21,066 bases of DNA from JALTDM01 sp964421355 (GTDB lineage: Bacteria > Bacteroidota > Bacteroidia > Bacteroidales > JALTDM01): assembly GCA_964421355.1 (NCBI GenBank), contig CAYQWX010000029.1, positions 1 through 21,066 of the forward strand, read 5' to 3'. This document shows, piece after piece, positions 7,275 to 14,383 of the stretch. Within the stretch, counting starts at the first letter, position 1. The number at the start of each line of letters is the position of its first letter. A model generated the notes under the pieces. That model had not been told where the DNA came from and did no database searches. It saw only the letters and a program-made list of their open reading frames with translations. A program made the position numbers and the translations under genes.

Positions 7275-8123
7275 TTAAAAATCACCAAGTGTTTCCGGTA
7301 ATTGTTCTAAAGCCTTTAATGTTTCTTCGTCAGATGGAGCTTTTCCGTGCCAACGGTGATCATTTTCCATAAAATCAACACCTTTTCCCATAACGGTTTT
7401 AAGTAAAATAACAACAGGTTTTTCTTTGTGTAGTCTTCTATGGGCTTCGGTAAGCACATATATTAGTTTTTCAATATCATTGCCATCTTCCGCTACTATT
7501 ACATCCCAACCAAATGATTTCCATTTTGCTTCTAAGTCTCCAAGTGATAAAACTTCATCGGTAGGACCATCTATTTGTTTTTTATTGTAATCTACTGCAG
7601 CAATCAAATTGTCCACTTTGTGATGAGCGGCAAACATGGCAGCTTCCCAGATGTTACCTTCTTGCAGTTCTCCATCACCCATAAGCACATATACAGTATG
7701 ATTGTCTTTATTCAATTTTTTGGATAGTGCTGCACCTATTGATGCCGATAACCCTTGACCAAGAGATCCAGAAGCTACACGTATGCCTGGCAATCCTTCT
7801 TCTGTGGTAGGATGACCTTGTAATCTGCTATTTATTTTTCTAAATGTAGCAAGTTCCTTTATATCAAAATAACCAACACGGGCTAATACACTATACCACA
7901 ATGCAGAAAGATGTCCATTTGAAAGGAAAAATAAATCTTCATCTATTCCGTCCATATTAAAATGCGTAGGGTCATATTCCATAAACTTATTATACAATAC
8001 CGTTAAATAATCTGTGGCACCTAATGCTCCTCCTGGATGCCCTGAATTTGCATTGTTAATCATTCTTATTATGTCTCTTCTTACTTGTGTAGCAAAATCT
8101 TTTAATTCTTTTACGGTTTTCAT
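7275..8123 (-). CDS. Transketolase, N-terminal (TPP-binding) half
   Basis: A 282-residue protein equal to the pyrophosphate-binding half of a split transketolase. Conserved family positions are all visible: SGHPGGALG (27-35), SNGHLSALW, QGHPTTEEGLPG, SGSLGQGLSASIGAAL, the TPP/Mg motif starting GDGELQEGNIWEAA with DYNKKQIDG after it, and HRWHGKAP near the end. The enzyme exchanges two-carbon units between sugar phosphates in the pentose phosphate pathway, but needs a second half carrying the pyrimidine-binding and C-terminal domains. Split genes are normally side by side; here the next gene is the PpiD-like one, and the 89-bp gap holds no coding remnant, so this is not a frameshifted full-length gene. 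It follows cysM by 14 bases, so it is probably cotranscribed with it. Confidence 0.93.
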   Translation of the reverse strand: MKTVKELKDFATQVRRDIIRMINNANSGHPGGALGATDYLTVLYNKFMEYDPTHFNMDGIDEDLFFLSNGHLSALWYSVLARVGYFDIKELATFRKINSRLQGHPTTEEGLPGIRVASGSLGQGLSASIGAALSKKLNKDNHTVYVLMGDGELQEGNIWEAAMFAAHHKVDNLIAAVDYNKKQIDGPTDEVLSLGDLEAKWKSFGWDVIVAEDGNDIEKLIYVLTEAHRRLHKEKPVVILLKTVMGKGVDFMENDHRWHGKAPSDEETLKALEQLPETLGDF

Positions 8124-8137
8124 ATTTTTATCATTTT

Positions 8138-9040
8138 TTAGTAATTAAACAATTCTGTAGTTAAATATTTTTCTCCTCTATCAGGAAAAATTACCACTAT
8201 AGTACCTTCAGCTATTTGCTTAGCTGTCTCTATAGCAGCATACATTGCAGCACCACTGCTCATTCCCACAAATACACCTTCTTTTTTGATAATATTACTG
8301 GCAATTTCAAATGCTTTTTGCGTAGGCACATCTATTTTAATATCTATAAGAGAAGGGTCATATATAGCTGGGATAATTGCTTCCTCCAAATTTTTAAGTC
8401 CTTGTATATAATGTCCTTTTTCGGGATGTGCGCATACCACTTTTAAGTAAGGGTTATTTTCTTTTAAAGCCTTTCCTATTCCCATTATTGTTCCGGAAGT
8501 TCCTATTGCCGACACAAAGTAATTTATTTCACCTCCGGTTTGTTCCCATATTTCTTGTGCGGTAGTTCTATAATGTGCCAATTTATTGTATTTATTTGAA
8601 AACTGGTCAGTGGTAAAATATTCGTCAGGATTTTTCTCTATTAGTTCTTTTACCTTTTTTATAGCACCATCTGTTCCTTCTTTGGCAGGAGTAAGAATTA
8701 CTTCCGCTCCGAATGCTTTTATCATTTTACGGCGTTCAACGGACACTGCTTCACTCATTACAATGACTACTTTATAACCTTTTACCGCACCTATCATTGC
8801 AAGTGATATACCTGTATTGCCGGAAGTTGCTTCTATTATTGTTTTTTTATGCGTAAGCACACCTTCATTTTCAGCTTGTTCTATCATTTTTAGTGCAATG
8901 CGGTCTTTTATGCTACCGGAAGGTTCCAAGCCTTCTATTTTAGCATAAATCTCAACTTTTGGATTAGGATTAAGTTTATTTATTTTTACCAAAGGTGTAT
9001 GCCCTATTGCTTGCAATATGTTTTTGTATGTACCTAACAT
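8138..9040 (-). CDS. cysM: Cysteine synthase, CysM-like (PLP-dependent)
   Basis: A 300-residue fold-type II PLP enzyme that makes cysteine from O-acetylserine (or a related activated serine) and sulfide or thiosulfate. It shows GHTPLV (13-18), the PLP lysine in PSGSIKDR (40-47, K45), TSGNTG (substrate loop), the GTSGTIMG phosphate-binding loop and a C-terminal SSGAA with PDRGEKYLTT. The GHYIQGLKNLEE stretch and the DRG-x-KYL-x-T ending are closer to CysM-type enzymes than to classical CysK, but CysK cannot be excluded. An AGGAT ribosome site lies about seven bases before the ATG. Its stop is 14 bases from the transketolase half and its start nine bases after the propeller-protein gene. No serine acetyltransferase gene is in the window. 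Confidence 0.9.
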   Translation of the reverse strand: MLGTYKNILQAIGHTPLVKINKLNPNPKVEIYAKIEGLEPSGSIKDRIALKMIEQAENEGVLTHKKTIIEATSGNTGISLAMIGAVKGYKVVIVMSEAVSVERRKMIKAFGAEVILTPAKEGTDGAIKKVKELIEKNPDEYFTTDQFSNKYNKLAHYRTTAQEIWEQTGGEINYFVSAIGTSGTIMGIGKALKENNPYLKVVCAHPEKGHYIQGLKNLEEAIIPAIYDPSLIDIKIDVPTQKAFEIASNIIKKEGVFVGMSSGAAMYAAIETAKQIAEGTIVVIFPDRGEKYLTTELFNY

Positions 9041-9049
9041 AGAATTATC

Positions 9050-11794
9050 CTAATTTACTTCATAATTATACAAAAACCCGTCTTTGCTACCTACAATAAG
9101 ATTAAATTTTGGAGATTCGGGATTGAAATGACCAATAGTAAAAGGAGAGTAGCCGTTTAGCGGAAAGTCTTGATATAGCGATCCATCATTGTTAAATAGA
9201 TAAATTAATGACGATTTACGATCTACCAACCCTATACGAATAATATTATTTGGAAATACAAAAATATTGGGTGGAAAATAAATAGTGTTTTCAAATTCAT
9301 ATTTGAATTTCATTTTACCGTTATTTTCATATACGGAAAACTCTTTTTTGTCACCAAAAATATAATCCTTATTACCATCTCCGTCAATATCATACAACGT
9401 AAAAAAGTGTGAAGGAGTAAAAGAACTAAAATCTTTTGTTTTTACATTTCCGTCCAAATCTATCTCATATACTTTACCATTACTGCTTGTAGTTACAAAG
9501 TAATAAGTATCTTTTTCCTTGTTCAAATAAAATATATTGTTTTTTGATTTTGAAAAGTATTTTTTCACAGTTATACGAGATTCTCCTCTTCTGTTTAGAA
9601 TATAGGTTTTTAAGCTATCGGCAAAAATTATATAATCTTTTGTTGCGATACGAAAATGTTGAATAGGTTGATAAACATAAGTATCGGTAGTGCCGAATGT
9701 CCAACCTGTTACTACATTGCCGTCTTGGTTGTACAAATATATGTGTTTATCTTCTCCTGCAACAAATATTCTATAATCCCGTGTTTTTTCATAATCAAAT
9801 ACTGCAATACCGTTGGTAGCAGGTGAACGTAAAGTAATAGGATACCGTTCCACATAATTACCATTACGGTCTATCAAGTAAAGTTTTTTTCTGGTATTGA
9901 ATAAATATTGTAGTTTGTGATTTTTATAAAAATCTATTTGATATATTTTGCCTAATATTTTCCCGTCAATATGCAACTTCCACAAAATCCGTCCCATATC
10001 GTTGATTAAATACAAATTATTTTTTTCATCTTGTAACATTATTTCCTTTTTATTAGTATTGTGATTTATTACTAATTGCGGCTTAAAACTAATAGTAGTG
10101 TCCAAGAGTGTTTCCCATACCGTATGAGGTTTTTCCCGTGTGTCTTGATTATACTTCAAAGCCAGTGAAGTGTATAAAAGATTGTCGCCTCCTTGCATTT
10201 GTAAAGCTATTGCATACACTTTTTGATATTTATCTTTATTTTTATCAAAAAATTCTCTAATATTCTCACTTGAATAAGTATCTATCAAATATTGTGAAGA
10301 AAAAACTTTTGAGAAAAAGTAAAAGTTTGATTTTTCTGAAAGAGCTTCCTTAAAATCTTGATATTCCATATCGGTTTCCAATGTGCGTCTGTGTATGTTT
10401 GCCAAAACAAACTTTCTAAGTTCTTTTTTATTACTCCCGAAAATCAGATAATTGTCAACAAAAGTAAAATAAGATGTTTCTACCTTTCCAAAAATATCTC
10501 CTAACAATATTTTTCCATAATAATGAATTGGAAAAGAATAAACAGGAATTTTAGTTTCTTCATCTATATTAAAATAAGATATGTAGTTATCTATATTGTT
10601 TCCGAACTTTTGTGCATGGGCTTTTATTATTTTAAGCATTTGTTCTGTAGCCAAACGGCGACTAACCGTATTTACTATCATAAATGTATTAGCATCTATA
10701 TCTTCCGATTGCGGAGTAAGCATTACTAAAGCAACCTCATCTTTAACAATGGAGAAAAATGGCTTAACCACATCTATGCCAAGTAATTGGTCATATTTAG
10801 TTATACTTTTGTTATATGATTTATAAAAATAATTTTGTTTTAAATATTTCTTATAATCAGTATTGAATTTTTGAGGCTTAGGTATCCCTAACCAAACAAA
10901 TGACGAGACAGATGAAGGTAATATTTCTTCCATCGATACACTTACAGGTTCTTGATGCTTAAATAAACCAAGATATTTAGGGATAGAATCACTTATCATA
11001 GTAAAACCATTGAATAACATTGATTTTTCTTTCAATGTAATATCAAACTCAGTCCACTCTGCAGTTTTAAGTTTAGTAATTGCATAACGATAGTTTTCAT
11101 TAGCAAATAATGATGCTATATTTTGCAAATTTTTATAATTGACATACAAATTGGCTACTACATTTTTACCTGCAGTATTTACAACTTTTTTCAAATACGG
11201 ATCATGTTGCAAAGAGGAATAACCTGCAGATACTGACCTTATTATTTTTTCTATTAGCATTTTACTTTTACTCAGTATTATTATTCCTTCTTTCACAAAT
11301 ATATAGAACTCACTTATATTCAACACTTTTTCTTCATTATAAGTATATTCTTTAACTTGGTATTTAGCACCTATTTTTCCCTTTATAAAATCATAAGCAT
11401 CTTCGTCACTTAGAAAAGTATTTCCAAATTTTATAAAAAATATTGTTTCTATTTTCCGCTTTCCCTGCTTATTTACAGTTAGCATAATCGGGGTATTTGC
11501 CAAACCTTTTAATTCCGGGTATTTAGTTATTACCGAAAAGAAATATTTCAAATCTTCTGATAACGAAGCAAATGGTTGAGAAAAAGACAATTCCTGATAT
11601 ATTTTATTATTTGCAGTAAGTTCTTTTATAGAATTTGCACTTGATATATTCAAAATAATTGCTGAGTTTTCTGGAGCAAGTTCTATCATTTTGTTTATAG
11701 CCGCATGGGTCGATATCCCAAGTCTCCAATAAGAAACTATTGCCACACCTATTAAGAGTACTATTCCTACTGCTATAATTATTTTTTTTAGCAT
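9050..11794 (-). CDS. Membrane-anchored protein with C-terminal beta-propeller, function unknown
   Basis: I do not recognise a characterised family. Counted from the ATG at 11,794 the product has 914 residues: a hydrophobic helix at 4-25 that is an anchor or uncleaved signal (no lipobox), an extracytoplasmic region to about 545 that loosely resembles DUF3352-type proteins (ending near it with APENSAIILNISS at its start), and from about 555 a repetitive part. That part has eight recurring beta-hairpin signatures of the type Y-L-x-(N/D)-x-x-G, for example LYLINDMGRILW, LYLIDRNGNYVERYP, IYLYNQDGNVVTGW, VYEIDLDGNV and IYLFNNDGSLYQDFP, plus one DIDGDGNKDY calcium-type loop. This suggests a seven- or eight-bladed propeller. 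A frame starting seven codons earlier at TTG (11,815) was rejected because that TTG lies inside the -7 box. The gene leads an operon with cysM and the transketolase half. Confidence 0.8.
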   Translation of the reverse strand: MLKKIIIAVGIVLLIGVAIVSYWRLGISTHAAINKMIELAPENSAIILNISSANSIKELTANNKIYQELSFSQPFASLSEDLKYFFSVITKYPELKGLANTPIMLTVNKQGKRKIETIFFIKFGNTFLSDEDAYDFIKGKIGAKYQVKEYTYNEEKVLNISEFYIFVKEGIIILSKSKMLIEKIIRSVSAGYSSLQHDPYLKKVVNTAGKNVVANLYVNYKNLQNIASLFANENYRYAITKLKTAEWTEFDITLKEKSMLFNGFTMISDSIPKYLGLFKHQEPVSVSMEEILPSSVSSFVWLGIPKPQKFNTDYKKYLKQNYFYKSYNKSITKYDQLLGIDVVKPFFSIVKDEVALVMLTPQSEDIDANTFMIVNTVSRRLATEQMLKIIKAHAQKFGNNIDNYISYFNIDEETKIPVYSFPIHYYGKILLGDIFGKVETSYFTFVDNYLIFGSNKKELRKFVLANIHRRTLETDMEYQDFKEALSEKSNFYFFSKVFSSQYLIDTYSSENIREFFDKNKDKYQKVYAIALQMQGGDNLLYTSLALKYNQDTREKPHTVWETLLDTTISFKPQLVINHNTNKKEIMLQDEKNNLYLINDMGRILWKLHIDGKILGKIYQIDFYKNHKLQYLFNTRKKLYLIDRNGNYVERYPITLRSPATNGIAVFDYEKTRDYRIFVAGEDKHIYLYNQDGNVVTGWTFGTTDTYVYQPIQHFRIATKDYIIFADSLKTYILNRRGESRITVKKYFSKSKNNIFYLNKEKDTYYFVTTSSNGKVYEIDLDGNVKTKDFSSFTPSHFFTLYDIDGDGNKDYIFGDKKEFSVYENNGKMKFKYEFENTIYFPPNIFVFPNNIIRIGLVDRKSSLIYLFNNDGSLYQDFPLNGYSPFTIGHFNPESPKFNLIVGSKDGFLYNYEVN

Positions 11795-11812
11795 TTTCAC
11801 CTCATTTGTTTG

Positions 11813-11844
11813 CAAAAGTAATTGTTTTTTCTTTCTAAATTCAA
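11813..11844 (-). promoter_or_regulatory. Bacteroidota-type promoter of the propeller-protein gene
   Basis: On the minus strand a TTG (11,842-11,844) is followed after 21 bases by TACTTTTG (11,813-11,820), an exact TAnnTTTG box; 17-23 bases is the spacing known for this promoter class. Transcription would start near 11,806, giving a leader of about 12 bases with GAGGTG just before the ATG at 11,794. This argues for that ATG over the in-frame TTG that overlaps the box. Confidence 0.7.
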
Positions 11845-11922
11845 TTAAAAAATGTAATTTTTAGAGAGAGATGAAATGTTATTTCTTATATAAAATTATT
11901 TATCATAAAAACAAAAAAACAA

Positions 11923-12597
11923 TTACTTCAATAAATCAGGTCTTATTCGCTTTGTTTTTTCTACAGATTGTTCAAGTTGCCACTCCTCTATTTTCTTATG
12001 ATTACCACTTAACAATATGTCAGGCACCTTCCAACCGTTAAACTCTGCTGGACGAGTATATACTGGTGGCGACAATAATCCATCTTGAAAAGAATCGGTA
12101 AGAGCAGACTCTTCATCTCCTATTGCACCCGGCAGTAAACGGACTATGCTATCAACAATAACTGCAGTAGCTAACTCCCCTCCCGAAATTACATAATCAC
12201 CAATAGAATACTCTCTGGTAACTATATGATTCCGTATGCGTTGGTCTATGCCCTTGTAATGTCCGCAAATAAAAATGAGGTTATCTTTTGTTGCCAATTC
12301 ATTAGCTGCATTTTGCGTGTATAACGGCGCATCCGGAGTAGGAAAAATCACTTCATCATAATTTTTCAACTGGGTAAGTGATTTTATTGCATCATACACA
12401 GGTTGAACAGAAAGCACCATACCAGCCATTCCCCCATAAGGATAGTCATCTATTTTACGATGTTTATCTTTTGAAAAGTCTTTTAAATCGTGGATATGTA
12501 TTTCTACACTTCCTTTTTCTTGAGCTTTTTTAATTATAGAAAAAGATAAAAAACTTTGCAACAAGTCAGGAACAGCAGCCAGAATATCAATTCTCAT
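11923..12597 (-). CDS. trmD: tRNA (guanine-37-N1)-methyltransferase TrmD
   Basis: A 224-residue SPOUT-class, knotted methyltransferase that puts a methyl group on N1 of G37 next to the anticodon in tRNAs reading CUN, CCN and CGG, preventing +1 frameshifts. Family motifs are present: DDYPYGGMAGMVL (about 50-62), the SAM knot ICGHYKGIDQR and SIGDYVISGGELA, then YTRPAEFNGWKVPDILLSGNH and the C-terminal helix. Length is normal (225-255 in relatives). In many bacteria trmD sits with rpsP, rimM and rplS; here it follows an OmpA-family gene by eight bases, an arrangement independent of the ribosomal operon. The 128 bases between its stop and the next ATG are AT-rich with no clear hairpin terminator. 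Confidence 0.96.
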   Translation of the reverse strand: MRIDILAAVPDLLQSFLSFSIIKKAQEKGSVEIHIHDLKDFSKDKHRKIDDYPYGGMAGMVLSVQPVYDAIKSLTQLKNYDEVIFPTPDAPLYTQNAANELATKDNLIFICGHYKGIDQRIRNHIVTREYSIGDYVISGGELATAVIVDSIVRLLPGAIGDEESALTDSFQDGLLSPPVYTRPAEFNGWKVPDILLSGNHKKIEEWQLEQSVEKTKRIRPDLLK

Positions 12598-12605
12598 ACT
12601 TATTT

Positions 12606-13307
12606 TTATTCGCCTATTTTATATTCTTTTAGTACCCTTACTTCTATTCTTCTATTTTTGGCTCTACCCTCCGGCGTATCATTAGTAGCTATTGGTTCGG
12701 AAGCACCATAACCTACTGCTTTTATTCTTTTAGGATTTATTCCTTTTTTTACCAAATATTTTTTTATTGCCTCCGCTCTTTCTTGTGATAAGACCTTATT
12801 GTGAGCTTCACTACCTGTATTATCGGTATGTCCTGCTATTTCTATTTCCATACCCTTTTTAAGCTTCATAAGTTCCACTAACTCATCAAGTTGTTTGTAA
12901 GATTGTGGTTTAATTGTGGCTTTGTCCACATCAAAATAAACATTGTTAAGAGTAAAAGTTTTTGACGGTTCATATTTCATATTTACTGTAAAAGTATATT
13001 TTCCGGGCTTATTAGGAACTTCAAATTGAGAATAATCTACTGCCTCGGAAAAATCCTTATATTTCACTTGATAAGTATCTCCTTTGGGCAATAATATTTG
13101 TGCTTTACCATTATTGTTTGTTATTACGGAATATTCTTTTTTTGACTTTTGTGCTACAAAAATAATTCTCTCACCGCCCAAGGGGTCTCCATCAAAATTA
13201 GTTACTGTAACATTCAGTAAAGCCTTACTCTCCGTAGGATAAAGTTTTTGTCCACTAACTCCTTGAATAAGTAGCAAAGCAAACATTATTGTAATTAGCT
13301 GTTTCAT
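12606..13307 (-). CDS. OmpA-family peptidoglycan-binding protein
   Basis: A 233-residue secreted protein. It has a signal peptide (MKQLITIMFALLLIQGVSG, cleavage near 19/20), an Ig-like or carboxypeptidase-regulatory-type beta domain (about 25-110) and a C-terminal OmpA domain (about 123-229). The OmpA domain shows VYFDVDKATIKP, GHTDNTGSEAHN, LSQERA and YGASEPIATNDTPEGRAKNRR, including the Asp and Arg that hold the diaminopimelate of peptidoglycan. There is no lipobox and no beta-barrel part, so it is probably a periplasmic protein that ties murein to another envelope component through the first domain. It lies eight bases before trmD and 36 bases after rfaE1, with its own -7 boxes in that short gap. 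Confidence 0.9.
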   Translation of the reverse strand: MKQLITIMFALLLIQGVSGQKLYPTESKALLNVTVTNFDGDPLGGERIIFVAQKSKKEYSVITNNNGKAQILLPKGDTYQVKYKDFSEAVDYSQFEVPNKPGKYTFTVNMKYEPSKTFTLNNVYFDVDKATIKPQSYKQLDELVELMKLKKGMEIEIAGHTDNTGSEAHNKVLSQERAEAIKKYLVKKGINPKRIKAVGYGASEPIATNDTPEGRAKNRRIEVRVLKEYKIGE

Positions 13308-13323
13308 AATATTTTATTTTTTC

Positions 13324-13339
13324 CAAATATACAAAAATA
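13324..13339 (-). promoter_or_regulatory. Tandem -7 boxes before the OmpA-family gene
   Basis: On the minus strand TATTTTTG (13,332-13,339) and TATATTTG (13,324-13,331) are adjacent, both exact matches to TAnnTTTG, within the 36-bp gap after rfaE1. The nearer one would give a leader of about ten bases before the ATG at 13,307. I see no well-placed TTG upstream, so the -33 part is weak or absent. An OmpA protein is usually abundant, which fits a dedicated promoter. Confidence 0.5.
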
Positions 13340-13343
13340 ATAT

Positions 13344-14342
13344 TTACACTATTCTGCTTATTACCTCATCATATAATTCGGCTTTGTCAATAGGCACCAC
13401 TCCTACCTTTTCGCACACCAACCCACCTGCAATATTTGATATAAAGGCAGCATCAAAAAGTGTAGCACCTCCAATCATACACAGAGTAGCAACACTTATT
13501 ACAGTATCTCCGGCACCCGACACATCTGCGATACTCCTTTTTTCACTCGGTATAAATTGATATTGCTTATCTTTGGTGATTCCGAAAATACCATGTTCTG
13601 ATAAGGTTACAAGCAAATTATCAAAATCATTTTCTATCAAGAAATCATAAGCTATTTCAACGAAACTATCTTTATCATTCACAGTTATTTGTTTATTTAG
13701 CCCCTCTTTTATTTCTTTCAAATTAGGTTTAAATAAGGAAACATTTTGATAATAATTAAAATTCTTCCTCTTAGGATCAACCGACACAAAAATATCATTC
13801 TCTTTTGCCTTTGCCACAATAGTTGAAATAAGCTCTTTTGAGATAACACCTTTGTCATAATCTTCAAATATTATTCCTGCAATATTTTCATTATCCAACA
13901 AATATATCACCCTGTTTATCAAATTATTATAATCCTCTTTCGATATAAAGGCTGTCTTTTCCTCATCAATCCTCAACAACTGTTGATTGCTGCTTATTAC
14001 TCTTGTTTTTACAGTAGTAGGTCTATTGGTGGACATTACTATTCCTTCATTGCTCATACCTGCTTGCATAAGTAAGTTGTTAAACATTTTGCCACTTTCA
14101 TCATTCCCCACTACCGAACAAATAATAGGCATTGCATCAAGGCTTTTTATATTTTTAGCAACATTTGCCGCTCCTCCAAGGCGATACTCTTTTTGCATTA
14201 CCGACACCACAGGCACAGGTGCTTCCGGTGAAATACGATTCACATCTCCCCACATATAGGCATCAATCATCACATCACCAATTATAAGAATCTTTTTATC
14301 CTTAAAACTATCAAATAACCTATTTACAAAAAATCTATCCAT
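13344..14342 (-). CDS. rfaE1: D-glycero-beta-D-manno-heptose-7-phosphate kinase (HldE kinase domain)
   Basis: A 332-residue PfkB/ribokinase-family sugar kinase closely resembling the first domain of HldE. It phosphorylates heptose 7-phosphate at C1 on the way to ADP-heptose for the LPS inner core. Visible are the N-terminal GDVMIDAYMWGDVNRISPEAPVP-type region, the LGGAANVAKN sugar-binding motif (55-64), EDYDKGV (160-166), VDPKRKN and the ATP/anion-hole motif SGAGDT (275-280) with the catalytic aspartate D279. The cytidylyl/adenylyl-transferase half found in bifunctional HldE is absent, so a separate nucleotidyltransferase is expected elsewhere. The start is placed at the ATG at 14,342: a frame beginning six codons earlier uses a TTG lying inside an exact -7 promoter box. 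The gene begins 31 bases after the GT39 stop. Confidence 0.9.
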   Translation of the reverse strand: MDRFFVNRLFDSFKDKKILIIGDVMIDAYMWGDVNRISPEAPVPVVSVMQKEYRLGGAANVAKNIKSLDAMPIICSVVGNDESGKMFNNLLMQAGMSNEGIVMSTNRPTTVKTRVISSNQQLLRIDEEKTAFISKEDYNNLINRVIYLLDNENIAGIIFEDYDKGVISKELISTIVAKAKENDIFVSVDPKRKNFNYYQNVSLFKPNLKEIKEGLNKQITVNDKDSFVEIAYDFLIENDFDNLLVTLSEHGIFGITKDKQYQFIPSEKRSIADVSGAGDTVISVATLCMIGGATLFDAAFISNIAGGLVCEKVGVVPIDKAELYDEVISRIV

Positions 14343-14357
14343 ATAAAATATTTTGTG

Positions 14358-14383
14358 CAAAAGTATATAAGAATTATTTACAA
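14358..14383 (-). promoter_or_regulatory. Promoter of rfaE1, overlapping the end of the GT39 gene
   Basis: On the minus strand TACTTTTG (14,358-14,365) exactly matches TAnnTTTG, 15 bases before the ATG at 14,342. A TTG at 14,381-14,383 is 15 bases upstream of the box, shorter than the usual 17-23, so the -33 part is uncertain. The upstream part lies within the last codons of the GT39 gene. The leader would be only about eight or nine bases. Confidence 0.55.
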
